Part shown: positions 19,101-24,668 of the stretch, piece by piece | Layout of the letters: each line of letters opens with the position of its first letter | Numbering within the stretch: position 1 is the first letter of the stretch | Origin: an uncultured Alphaproteobacteria bacterium | GTDB taxonomy: Bacteria; Pseudomonadota; Alphaproteobacteria; Puniceispirillales; Puniceispirillaceae | Assembly (NCBI GenBank): GCA_913064995.1 | Contig: CAJYBL010000003.1 | Location: forward strand, 1-34,296 | DNA: 34,296 bases | Reading direction: 5' to 3' | The notes under the pieces: generated by a model | What the model was told of the DNA's origin: nothing | Seen by the model: only the letters and a program-made list of their open reading frames with translations | Database searches by the model: none | Program-made: the position numbers and the translations under genes

Positions 19101-19300
19101 CGGAACCTCTTGACTACCCTATAACAGCACTGGGTGGAATTAGTGACACCGCGATATCAAGAGCAAATCTAGAGGGTTGGCAGGCCCGAACAAGTGCCAA
19201 ATTCTCACATCATGAATTTCCAGGCAAACATTTCTACATAGATGACGAGCGCGAGGCAGTGTTGGCAGCCATCACAAATGATCTCGCTCACAGCCTCTAG
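13160..19300 (+). CDS. type I polyketide synthase, KS-AT-DH-KR-ACP-TE
   Basis: This is a 2046-residue single-module polyketide synthase. A charged helix at residues 5-32 resembles a coiled-coil docking segment. The ketosynthase (about 41-465) has Cys213 in DTACSS, His348 in ETHGTGTP and His386 in NVGHLDS. The acyltransferase (about 580-880) has Ser660 in GHSIGEY and HAFH at 759-762, the malonyl-CoA-selecting form. The dehydratase (about 935-1220) has His956 in HRVFGTVVFP and Asp1130. The ketoreductase has GGLGSLG at 1440-1446, Ser1565, Tyr1578 and Asn1582, with VLADG in the B-type LDD position. An ACP (Ser1742 in GVDSLNA) and a thioesterase (Ser1888 in GHSMG, probably Asp1996 and His2024) end the protein. 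No enoylreductase or methyltransferase motif is seen. It starts three bases after the ligase stop. All active sites look intact, so unsaturated product chains are predicted. Confidence 0.95.
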   Translation: MAKETQQHKNQARALKDANAEIARLRAKVSKQADGKGLREPIAIIGIGCRFPGGVRTPQDFWSLLKSGRDVLRDIPSDRWDIDEHYNPAVTVPGKIYVRQGYYLDNIDQFDPQFFGLSPREAESLDPQQRLVMEVCWETLEHAGIAPTSLKGGKTGVFVGQYWDDYSSQRIYCTDNRDIDRYAQLSALRGLTAGRICHILDSHGPAIQLDTACSSSSLAVHLACQSLRSGESDVALAGGVSLILAPEHLIGICQMAALSPDGRCKTFDARADGFGQGEGCGMIALKRLADAQADGDNVLAVVQGSAANHDGQARTVTTPSGPAQRAMLRDALKDAGIEPHQVDFIETHGTGTPLGDPIEVSAIGRVFCEGRENALYLGAVKANVGHLDSAAGIAGLIKVVLSLQHKTIPLHRNFSEPNRHIPWDDWPIKIPLENTAWEGKERFAGISAFGMSGTNVHIIVGETPEPSMPNEEQRSTSKTKQLFTVSARTEGALSDLAKRYADMLGAEGSLEEVNVASLCYSAATGRSHFSYRAAFAADDPLKLAHALNDFAAGRATPGAITGVAGRRAPKLALLFTGQGAQYIGMGKKLYEAHPIFKATLDRCAKLFESHLEHHLLEVMWTSETLHQTEYTQPALFAIEYSLAKLFEEWGIVPDLLLGHSIGEYAAACVAGVFTLEDAVRMVAARGRLMQSLPMGGRMISVVIDEVSAKAAITEFPTVSIAAVNAPQSIVLSGEGQAIDTIVGRLDSQGIKTTELSVSHAFHSPLMEPILNDFRIIAESVDFSPPNITLLSNVTGKPWNDTQLSADYWVEHLRATVRFAAGIDYAKFKKFEVFVEIGPKPTLLGLGRNCVPPEFGTWLPSLKPNSEWSTLLDCLRQLYVIGSDINWEKIFTLSKLKRTQLPNYPWQYRRCWTEVVSSGRSEPRLHPLIHQRIENASKSRIFESTLSANSPAYLSDHRVFGTVVFPASAFFEMATAVASLIFEQDEVTLKNVTIGHALVLSDEPIKVQTIATPNGHHFDFEIFSRSAKDTKGEWTRHTAGTLERRLPSPAAFINIDEELTHFTLPVDIDELSAWFEARGLEYLPRFEGIEAIFMQNREPNDKFGSAMAHIRLPVEAILTGDTYHLHPVITDSSFRIAEAIFQEEEANRVFLPFGVSGVSCDHSTTGSVWVKVTARQKAKSRVVDLQLFGETGERVATIEGLTMRPVPISSLKNSIAEFNTKSAAFTDLLYYPAWEEVELSEPTAEAGNWLLLPDNGYVSEPLFSALKEAGHKVHIATSAEAACEFLSSEKAHELNGVLHLWGMDLSAENPDASLLASLVVVQSCIENNVSVKNWFITKGAQAVVSHDAVSPWQSQFWGFGRTLQAENPGGFGGCIDLDPNGTKTLSGLKMLISELCCTSGETEIAFRQEARHIGYLSKSGPFKGLQPSLKLDPNASYLITGGLGSLGLQVAKYLATCGARHLVLTGRSGVSTEYQRTALQTIKAVGAKVKVVSTDISSAEGVKKLLATLPRLQGIVHAAGVLADGMLMQQSSESFQKVAGPKVRGAWHLHTQTQDRPLDFFVLFSSVASIIGSPGQSNYAASNAFMDGLAHFRREQGLAATAVNWGPWADVGMAASDLVMQRLIKDGWQPMNASAGCDYMAQLLTAHDLPQAAVLPVDWKQFVASTPGANQWSSLKHCVLKEQVSPLVDNSAEVAAQNVRDAAPNQRVGLISSYLLKRIAQTLRVPATDLDELAKPGDLGVDSLNAVEVQIWVKSDLNVELGVEQLFTTSSIKDLAISIDQLLRGDPGGTKLGITPLSSNQTRWVICPHPRPAAKLQLFCFPYAGGGASTFKAWGETFSDQVELCLIQMPGREERLSEQLIKDMPQLVDTLAQEITAFSKKPFAFFGHSMGAIVAYETARRLESMRVSQPIHLFVSARAAPHLQENTDLLRFLDDETFVDRLQKTYGAVPEAIQKSPELRKIFLPVLRADVELLEKYEEVSSEPLDYPITALGGISDTAISRANLEGWQARTSAKFSHHEFPGKHFYIDDEREAVLAAITNDLAHSL

Positions 19301-19318
19301 CAGACAGGTCAAGACATT

Positions 19319-20608
19319 ATGACTGATGATAAGGTGATCATTGCCGGAGGGGGGATTGGTGGGCTGACTTTAGCCTTAACGCTTCACCAAATTGGGGTAC
19401 CGTTTCTAGTGTTGGAAACATCGCATACCATGCGTCCGCTTGGGGTAGGTATAAACATTCAACCTAATGCGGTTAGGGAACTGTTTGAATTGGGCCTTAC
19501 TTCTGAAGTGCTGGGCACAATCGGCGTGTCCGCCAAAGAGTGGGCCCTGGTTGGACTAAATGGCCGAGAAGTCTACTCAGAGAAACGCGGTTTGGATGCT
19601 GGATACAAGTGGCCCCAATTCGCTGCCCACCGCGGCGAGCTACTAATGCTCCTTTATAGAACTTTGATAGAGCGTGCAGGCGCAGAGTCTGTGATGCTGG
19701 ATGCGAGAGTTGATAAATATATCAAGCGACCCTCCGGAGAGGTGGACGTATCAGTAAAAGGAAGTGATGGTTCACGGTTTCAAATTTCAGGTAGCTTGGT
19801 AATTGGTGCGGACGGGATCCATTCTGCCGTGCGTGCCCAAATGCACCCAGGTCAACCCCCAATCCACTGGGGTGGTGCTATCATGTGGCGCGGCACAGTT
19901 CGCGCAAAGCCTTTACGCACAGAATCATCCTTCATCGGTCTCGGCACCCATCAGCATCGTATGGTGATTTATCCGATTTCAAAGCCAGCGGCTGATGGAA
20001 CGGTTCTTACTAATTGGATTGCTGAACTTACAATTGATAGCAATGAAGGCTGGTTAGATGACACTTGGTTCAAAGAAGTACCAATTGATAGCTTTGCACA
20101 CCATTTTGAGGGTTTTCGTTATGATTGGCTCGACGTTCCAACAATGCTGAACAAATCAGAATGCGGCTACATGAACCCAATGATTGATCGTGACCCAGTC
20201 GCAACTTGGGTGGATGGACCAGTTGCATTGATGGGTGATGCTGCACACGCAATGTATCCAACAGGATCTAATGGAGCGAGCCAAGCAATAGTTGATGCTA
20301 GGGTTATAGGCGCGGCGATCCTCGAACAGGGTTTAACTCCTGATGCCCTCAAATCATATGATGACCTATTGTGTAAGAAAGTATCAGAACTAGTGCTCCG
20401 AAATCGATCGGCTGGCCCGTTTGGCCTGCTTGATATTCTGAACGATAGATGTGGTGGGGTTTTCGAAAACATAGAGACCGTAATTCCTTTGGAGGAAAGA
20501 AACGAGTTTATGAGCACATACAAGACGGCAGCTGGCTTTGCAATCGAGGCTTTAAATGAAGCGCCGGCAACGATTGCTCCAAATGCCAAGTTCACGCAGC
20601 TCGAATGA
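19319..20608 (+). CDS. PhzS/PqsH-like FAD-dependent monooxygenase
   Basis: This 429-residue flavoprotein hydroxylase of the group A (p-hydroxybenzoate hydroxylase-like) class has the dinucleotide motif GGGIGGLTLAL near residues 9-19. RPLGVGINIQPNAVRELFELG near 39-60, GADGIHSAVR near 163-172 and the FAD-binding GDAAHAMYPTGSNGASQAI near 306-324 complete the set. The N-terminal stretch and the WPQFAAHRGELLMLL segment resemble the PhzS branch of phenazine and quinolone tailoring enzymes. It follows the polyketide synthase by 18 bases in the same direction. It probably hydroxylates or decarboxylatively oxidises the aromatic product with NAD(P)H and O2. The ribosome binding site is weak. Membership of the biosynthetic operon is inferred from spacing. 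Confidence 0.9.
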   Translation: MTDDKVIIAGGGIGGLTLALTLHQIGVPFLVLETSHTMRPLGVGINIQPNAVRELFELGLTSEVLGTIGVSAKEWALVGLNGREVYSEKRGLDAGYKWPQFAAHRGELLMLLYRTLIERAGAESVMLDARVDKYIKRPSGEVDVSVKGSDGSRFQISGSLVIGADGIHSAVRAQMHPGQPPIHWGGAIMWRGTVRAKPLRTESSFIGLGTHQHRMVIYPISKPAADGTVLTNWIAELTIDSNEGWLDDTWFKEVPIDSFAHHFEGFRYDWLDVPTMLNKSECGYMNPMIDRDPVATWVDGPVALMGDAAHAMYPTGSNGASQAIVDARVIGAAILEQGLTPDALKSYDDLLCKKVSELVLRNRSAGPFGLLDILNDRCGGVFENIETVIPLEERNEFMSTYKTAAGFAIEALNEAPATIAPNAKFTQLE

Positions 20609-20782
20609 TAAGTGCCATCAACGGCTAAGCTGGCGCGCTACCAAATAATTTATTCATGATAATGGCGCTATCAGTCAATTGCGAATTTGTTGGCCAAATA
20701 CACTTGTCTTTGCTTTACAAGCATATAGTTATTGCCAAGAGTGAAAATATCGATTTTTGCTCTGAGACCAGTGGAGAATTAA
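20609..20782. promoter_or_regulatory. intergenic region upstream of the SbmA/BacA-like gene
   Basis: This 174-base AT-rich gap holds ATTTG (20685-20689) and CAAAT (20695-20699) around TTGGC, giving a near-palindrome containing TTTGTTGG. That is the reverse complement of CCAACAAA, which is also present at 11263 and 24342. A separate promoter for the transporter gene is plausible, but no -35/-10 boxes could be fixed. Confidence 0.4.
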
Positions 20783-22039
20783 GTGTTAGAAAGTTTTTTT
20801 CCTAAGCCAAAACAGTTTTTCTTTTGTGCGGTAGCGTGGGCTTTGATAGGTGTCTTTTCATGGTATTTTGGCGGTAAGGAATTAGGGCAACTTTTTGGCT
20901 TTGATTTTCCCAAAAATGATGCCCCTCCGATAATTGGCTTAGGGCATTTCACAACGCCAGATTTCTTGTGGTTTTATATCTACTACTTCTTTTTCACCCT
21001 AATCTTTTATATCTTTTGGGCATCTTATTCTCCTCATAAATGGCAAGTGTGGTCTATTTTGGGGTCCGCATTGATATTATTTTTTACATATTATCAAGTC
21101 CAAGTGGCAGTTGCGGTCAACAATTGGTATCGCCCATTTTATGATGCAATTCAAAATGCACTGTCGGGCAGTTCTACGACTACAGCTTCTGATTTATATG
21201 GGTATATTTTCAGTTTTTTAATACTTGCGATGACTTATGTATTGATCTCAATAGCAACGAGTTTTTTTGTAAGTCATTATGTATTTAGGTGGCGTACCGC
21301 GATGAATGATTTTTACACAGCCAGATGGACATTGGTGCGTCACATTGAGGGCGCCTCTCAGCGTATTCAAGAAGATACAATGCGTTTTGCATCAATTATG
21401 AAATCCCTTGGTGTTTCAATCGTTGACGCAGTCATGACGCTGATAGCTTTTCTACCAGTGCTACTACAGTTATCGGAAAACGTGAAAGAGCTGCCTATAG
21501 TTGGCTCGATAGCTTACCCTCTCGTTTATGCTGCGTTATTTTGGTCCATCTTCGGTACGATTCTAATGGTTGTTGCTGGCATTAAACTTCCTGGACTGGA
21601 GTTTAAAAACCAGCGCGTAGAAGCCGCCTTTAGAAAGGAGTTGGTTCTTGGTGAAGATGATGACAGCCGAGCGGAACCGCTTGCACTTAAAGAGTTGTTT
21701 GACAATGTTCGTAAGAATTATTTTCGTATATATATACACTACACGTATTTTAATCTGTTTCGAAATTTTTACTTTCAACTCAATAATCTTTTTGCCTACG
21801 TCCTTCTCATACCAACGATAGCATTAGGCCTAATTACCCTCGGTATAATGAACCAAATAATCAGAGCATTCAGTGAAGTAACCAGTTCTTTTCAATATTT
21901 GGTTCGATCATGGTCAACTATTATAGACTTAATTTCTGTATTTAAACGACTGCAGGCCTTTGAGGCAGCCTTTCTGGGCAAATCACCGCCCAAGCTGGAT
22001 TTAGAATATATCAACACTGAAGGAAGGGTAGACAAATAG
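20783..22039 (+). CDS. sbmA: SbmA/BacA-like inner-membrane transporter
   Basis: This 418-residue membrane protein is of the SbmA/BacA family. It starts at GTG with GGAG seven bases upstream. About seven or eight hydrophobic segments are visible. Diagnostic stretches are NNWYRPFYDAIQNAL near residues 114-128, FRWRTAMNDFYTARW near 169-183 and EGASQRIQEDTMRFA near 189-203, then the C-terminal FQYLVRSWSTIIDLISVFKRL. SbmA and BacA use the proton gradient to import peptides and peptide-like antibiotics, and in rhizobia and brucellae affect very-long-chain lipids. The position right after a polyketide operon suggests export, uptake or immunity for its product, but this is inference. The coding sequence looks AT-richer than its neighbours. 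Confidence 0.9.
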   Translation: MLESFFPKPKQFFFCAVAWALIGVFSWYFGGKELGQLFGFDFPKNDAPPIIGLGHFTTPDFLWFYIYYFFFTLIFYIFWASYSPHKWQVWSILGSALILFFTYYQVQVAVAVNNWYRPFYDAIQNALSGSSTTTASDLYGYIFSFLILAMTYVLISIATSFFVSHYVFRWRTAMNDFYTARWTLVRHIEGASQRIQEDTMRFASIMKSLGVSIVDAVMTLIAFLPVLLQLSENVKELPIVGSIAYPLVYAALFWSIFGTILMVVAGIKLPGLEFKNQRVEAAFRKELVLGEDDDSRAEPLALKELFDNVRKNYFRIYIHYTYFNLFRNFYFQLNNLFAYVLLIPTIALGLITLGIMNQIIRAFSEVTSSFQYLVRSWSTIIDLISVFKRLQAFEAAFLGKSPPKLDLEYINTEGRVDK

Positions 22040-22051
22040 CGCACACTAAAA

Positions 22052-22075
22052 TGGTAAGGCTACCAATTATTCTTT
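22052..22075 (+). terminator. weak terminator candidate after the transporter gene
   Basis: TGGTA (22052-22056) and TACCA (22061-22065) form a 5-bp stem with a four-base loop, followed by the T-rich ATTATTCTTTT. The stem is short, so termination would be inefficient. Confidence 0.3.
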
Positions 22076-22127
22076 TCGAAGTTTGGGTTGTCTTTGCGCG
22101 CTACCTTTTTTGTGGCAAGGTCTCCTT

Positions 22128-22943
22128 ATGATCACGCCTATGGCCATTGAAATTCCTACCGCTGCTGACAGTCATGCAACGCGGTTTTCTACTGCTATCA
22201 CCCGTCTTCCAGCGGCTTCTGCTATTAATGGCCTGAGAACCCAAAACACCGGTGCAGTTGATATTAATTTGATGGCCAAGCAGCATAATGATTATCAAGA
22301 AGCACTGCGTTTAGCTGGCGCATTTGTTTTGGAATTACCTGCTTTACCTGAGTGCCCTGATGCTCAGTTTGTTGAGGATACAGCTCTTTGTTTACCCGGT
22401 TTGGCAGTGATGATGCGTCCTTGGGCCAAAACCCGAAAGGACGAAGTGGCACCCATGCGCGGCGCTCTCTCGCAATTCTTTGATGATATTGTTGATATTG
22501 TTGCTGGCTTTGTGGAAGCTGGCGATATTCTAGTCACACCATCAGAAGTGTTAGTGGGGCTGTCGGCTAGAACAGATCAAGCAGGGGCTGATCAATTGCA
22601 ATCTATTCTGAAGGCTCGCGGATACGGTATGCGGGTTATGAAAACACCGCCTGACATTTTGCATTTTAAAACTGATTGCAGCTTGATTGATGACCACTGT
22701 ATTCTGGCCACTGAACGTCTCACATTCAGTGGTTGTTTCGATGGCTATCAGACATTACTGGTGCCACCTGGTGAAGAGCCTGCCGCTAACGTGATACGCT
22801 TTAACAATCATATCATTATGCCCGCAGGTTACCCTAAAACAAGGTCCATGTTGCGGGTGGAAGGCTTTGAGGTGCTTACCGTAGGCAATAGTGAATGTGC
22901 CAAAATTGATGGTGGGATGTCTTGCCTATCCCTGCGCTTTTAG
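22128..22943 (+). CDS. DDAH-family dimethylarginine dimethylaminohydrolase
   Basis: This protein of about 271 residues is of the amidinotransferase/DDAH superfamily. It hydrolyses methylated arginines to citrulline and a methylamine. The substrate-binding FVED motif appears in CPDAQFVEDTALC. The catalytic His is in LHFKTDCSLID, and the nucleophilic Cys is in the C-terminal motif SECAKIDGGMSCLSLRF (the Cys of GGMSC). EAGDILVTPSEVLVGLSARTD is also family-typical. The frame is open from 22083, but an ATG at 22128 with AAGG about eight bases upstream gives the normal length; 22140 is an alternative. It lies 88 bases after the transporter gene. Nothing ties it clearly to the polyketide pathway. 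Other amidinohydrolases of the fold are possible. Confidence 0.87.
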   Translation: MITPMAIEIPTAADSHATRFSTAITRLPAASAINGLRTQNTGAVDINLMAKQHNDYQEALRLAGAFVLELPALPECPDAQFVEDTALCLPGLAVMMRPWAKTRKDEVAPMRGALSQFFDDIVDIVAGFVEAGDILVTPSEVLVGLSARTDQAGADQLQSILKARGYGMRVMKTPPDILHFKTDCSLIDDHCILATERLTFSGCFDGYQTLLVPPGEEPAANVIRFNNHIIMPAGYPKTRSMLRVEGFEVLTVGNSECAKIDGGMSCLSLRF

Positions 22944-23068
22944 CGCTGTATTTTCACCTCACAAATATACCTTTCACTGGTTTATTGGGATCAAACTTAT
23001 AGATAAAAATTAGATTAATCCTAAAGAGAATTGGCATCAAATTTTTATGATTTTCTCAAAATTAAATG

Positions 23069-24178
23069 CTAACGAAGTTTTTCTTCAACTTCATTCCACA
23101 AGTTTCTTAAGAGATCTTGCGCATTTATATCTTTGGCAAGGCTCGCTGCCTGCCCGGCCCACGCTTGCATACTATCTATTTTGTTTTCATCTGAAGCCTT
23201 AAGACGCATTCCCTCTGTCAGGGCACGTTGCACCGGATATGAGGTCGGAATTGGACTATCTTTTTTATGTGCTGCCTCAGTATAGCAATTTCTTATAGCT
23301 CGACCCGGCTTTCCAGAAAATGCTCTTGTTGTAATAGTGTCCTCGGGCCGGGTCACTTTTATTGCGTCTGCCCAAGATGATTTAATAGCTGCTTCTGGCG
23401 TCCTTAAGAGCCCCGTTCCAATCTGGACTGCTGACGCTCCCAACAAAATAGCTGCGGAAATACTCCTGCTATCAACTATTCCACCAGTAGCAATAAGCGG
23501 TATATCTACAACATCTGCGACCACTGGCAGCAGTGCCATTAAACCTGCGGACTGATCATAGGCAGTGTAAAAGTTACCTCGATGCCCACCCGCTTCAGAG
23601 CCTTGGACAACCAATGCATCAGCGCCTGCTTTCTGGGCCAATATAGCCTCGCTAACAGAGGTAACAGTTGCAAACCATCTAATACCCTGCTGTTTCATCT
23701 TTTCAATGAAAGCCGGCTCATACAATCCCATTATAGACGATATCACATTTGGACGGGCCTCAAGCATTGCTTCGCACTGCTCTTCAAAAGATATCTGTAA
23801 GTTACGTGCGTCAATTAAGGGGACTTCAGGTCCAAAATCAGACAAGAATTTCTTTAAGAGTTCCTCATGATTATAATCACGGGTGGGCTCTGGGCCAGGT
23901 ATCCAGCTGTTGAGCAAAAAAGCGCCATTTGTTCCAGATCTGAACTTCTCCGTCCAAATAGATATTTGGCCGGGCGTAAGAGGAAGCACGCCACAGGCAC
24001 CCATACCACCAGCATTGCTGACAGCAGCAGCAAGTTCTGCCGGGCATGCACCTGCCATCGGTGCCATAATGACAGGCATACCAAGCCCATAAGCACTGCA
24101 AAACGCTTCAGTTTTTTCAAAGTTCTTCATATGTTTTTCGTATGTTTTTTCAGTTGAAATTTGAGAATTTTTCAACAT
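23069..24178 (-). CDS. nitronate monooxygenase / FabK-like FMN enzyme
   Basis: This 369-residue TIM-barrel flavoprotein has GMPVIMAPMAGACPAELAAAV near the N-terminus and QGSEAGGHRG with the catalytic His199. The phosphate-binding pattern ATGGIVDSRSISAAILLGASAVQIGTG follows near residues 237-263. The family holds nitronate monooxygenases (propionate-3-nitronate detoxification) and the FMN-dependent enoyl-ACP reductase FabK, which share these motifs, so the reaction is not fixed by sequence. The first ATG has only a weak AAAAAG upstream; an ATG at 24130 is an alternative that removes 16 residues. It is convergent with the DDAH gene and divergent from boxC. Because the polyketide synthase lacks an enoylreductase domain, a trans-acting reductase role is conceivable but unsupported. 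Confidence 0.8.
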   Translation of the reverse strand: MLKNSQISTEKTYEKHMKNFEKTEAFCSAYGLGMPVIMAPMAGACPAELAAAVSNAGGMGACGVLPLTPGQISIWTEKFRSGTNGAFLLNSWIPGPEPTRDYNHEELLKKFLSDFGPEVPLIDARNLQISFEEQCEAMLEARPNVISSIMGLYEPAFIEKMKQQGIRWFATVTSVSEAILAQKAGADALVVQGSEAGGHRGNFYTAYDQSAGLMALLPVVADVVDIPLIATGGIVDSRSISAAILLGASAVQIGTGLLRTPEAAIKSSWADAIKVTRPEDTITTRAFSGKPGRAIRNCYTEAAHKKDSPIPTSYPVQRALTEGMRLKASDENKIDSMQAWAGQAASLAKDINAQDLLRNLWNEVEEKLR

Positions 24179-24326
24179 AACTTTTTAGCATAGTTAGCAT
24201 TCGCTGGTCTGTATAGGCGATTGTCAAAGGCTAACAACATATTTCAATCCGCCAACCAATCAAGTAAACCCCAGATGCGAGATCACTCATCCTCGGGCAT
24301 GGGCCGCAGGCACGCTTGGTGCTTTA

Positions 24327-24350
24327 GTTTGTTAGGATAATCCAACAAAC
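24327..24350. repeat. 24-base inverted repeat in the boxC upstream region
   Basis: GTTTGTT (24327-24333) and AACAAAC (24344-24350) are perfect 7-base arms around a 10-base spacer that itself holds GGAT and ATCC. The size suits a dimeric repressor or activator. It lies 318 bases before boxC and 148 bases before the divergent gene, so it could act on either. As RNA it would fold, but no T-tract follows, so terminator function is unlikely. Confidence 0.6.
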
Positions 24351-24539
24351 AGATTGGATAGATGGATTTTCTAAACTTGAACTTGCCTCGCCTAAAAATC
24401 GAACTTATCCCCAACCAGCAATTTCCAATGGCCAATATTACATTCAGACAACGTTAAGAGGCCATTACTGGTTTTTGCCGACCTCAGTACAACACCGATA
24501 AATGAAACTGCTTAAACACCTCAATAAATGAAATATAAA

Positions 24540-24608
24540 GCATCAAACTGATTTAAATCCCCTGATAATATGCTTAATTTTTTATTAAACAGCATCATAA
24601 TGCATCAA
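24540..24608. repeat. three GCATCA direct repeats near the boxC promoter
   Basis: GCATCAA at 24540, GCATCAT at 24592 and GCATCAA at 24602 are direct repeats. The last two are exactly 10 bases apart, one helical turn, and lie 60-75 bases before the boxC start. They are candidate operator half-sites for BoxR or another regulator. The third overlaps a TGCA, the tetramer known from BzdR operators. Confidence 0.4.
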
Positions 24609-24668
24609 AAGTTTGACGATCGGGTGAAGGTCGGTTAGCCTCTTCAATATATTAGGAGAGATTTTTTT

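Larger units (their letters stand above)
24179..24668. promoter_or_regulatory. 490-base gene-free region upstream of boxC
   Basis: This AT-rich gap between divergent start codons should hold the boxCB promoter and the promoter of the minus-strand FMN enzyme. No reading frame in it looks like a gene. Structures seen are a 24-base inverted repeat at 24327-24350, a 10-base direct repeat ATAAATGAAA at 24498-24507 and 24524-24533, and three GCATCA copies at 24540, 24592 and 24602. A TTGACG at 24613-24618 could be a -35 box but has no convincing -10 at the right distance. The ribosome binding site TAGGAGAG at 24653-24660 serves boxC. Confidence 0.6.

Noticed and set aside
11261..24349. The shared 10-mer ATCCAACAAA at both ends of the inserted module as attachment sites or target-site duplication.
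   Set aside because: A 10-base exact repeat is expected many times by chance in 34 kb, it does not extend further, and no integrase, transposase or tRNA is nearby.
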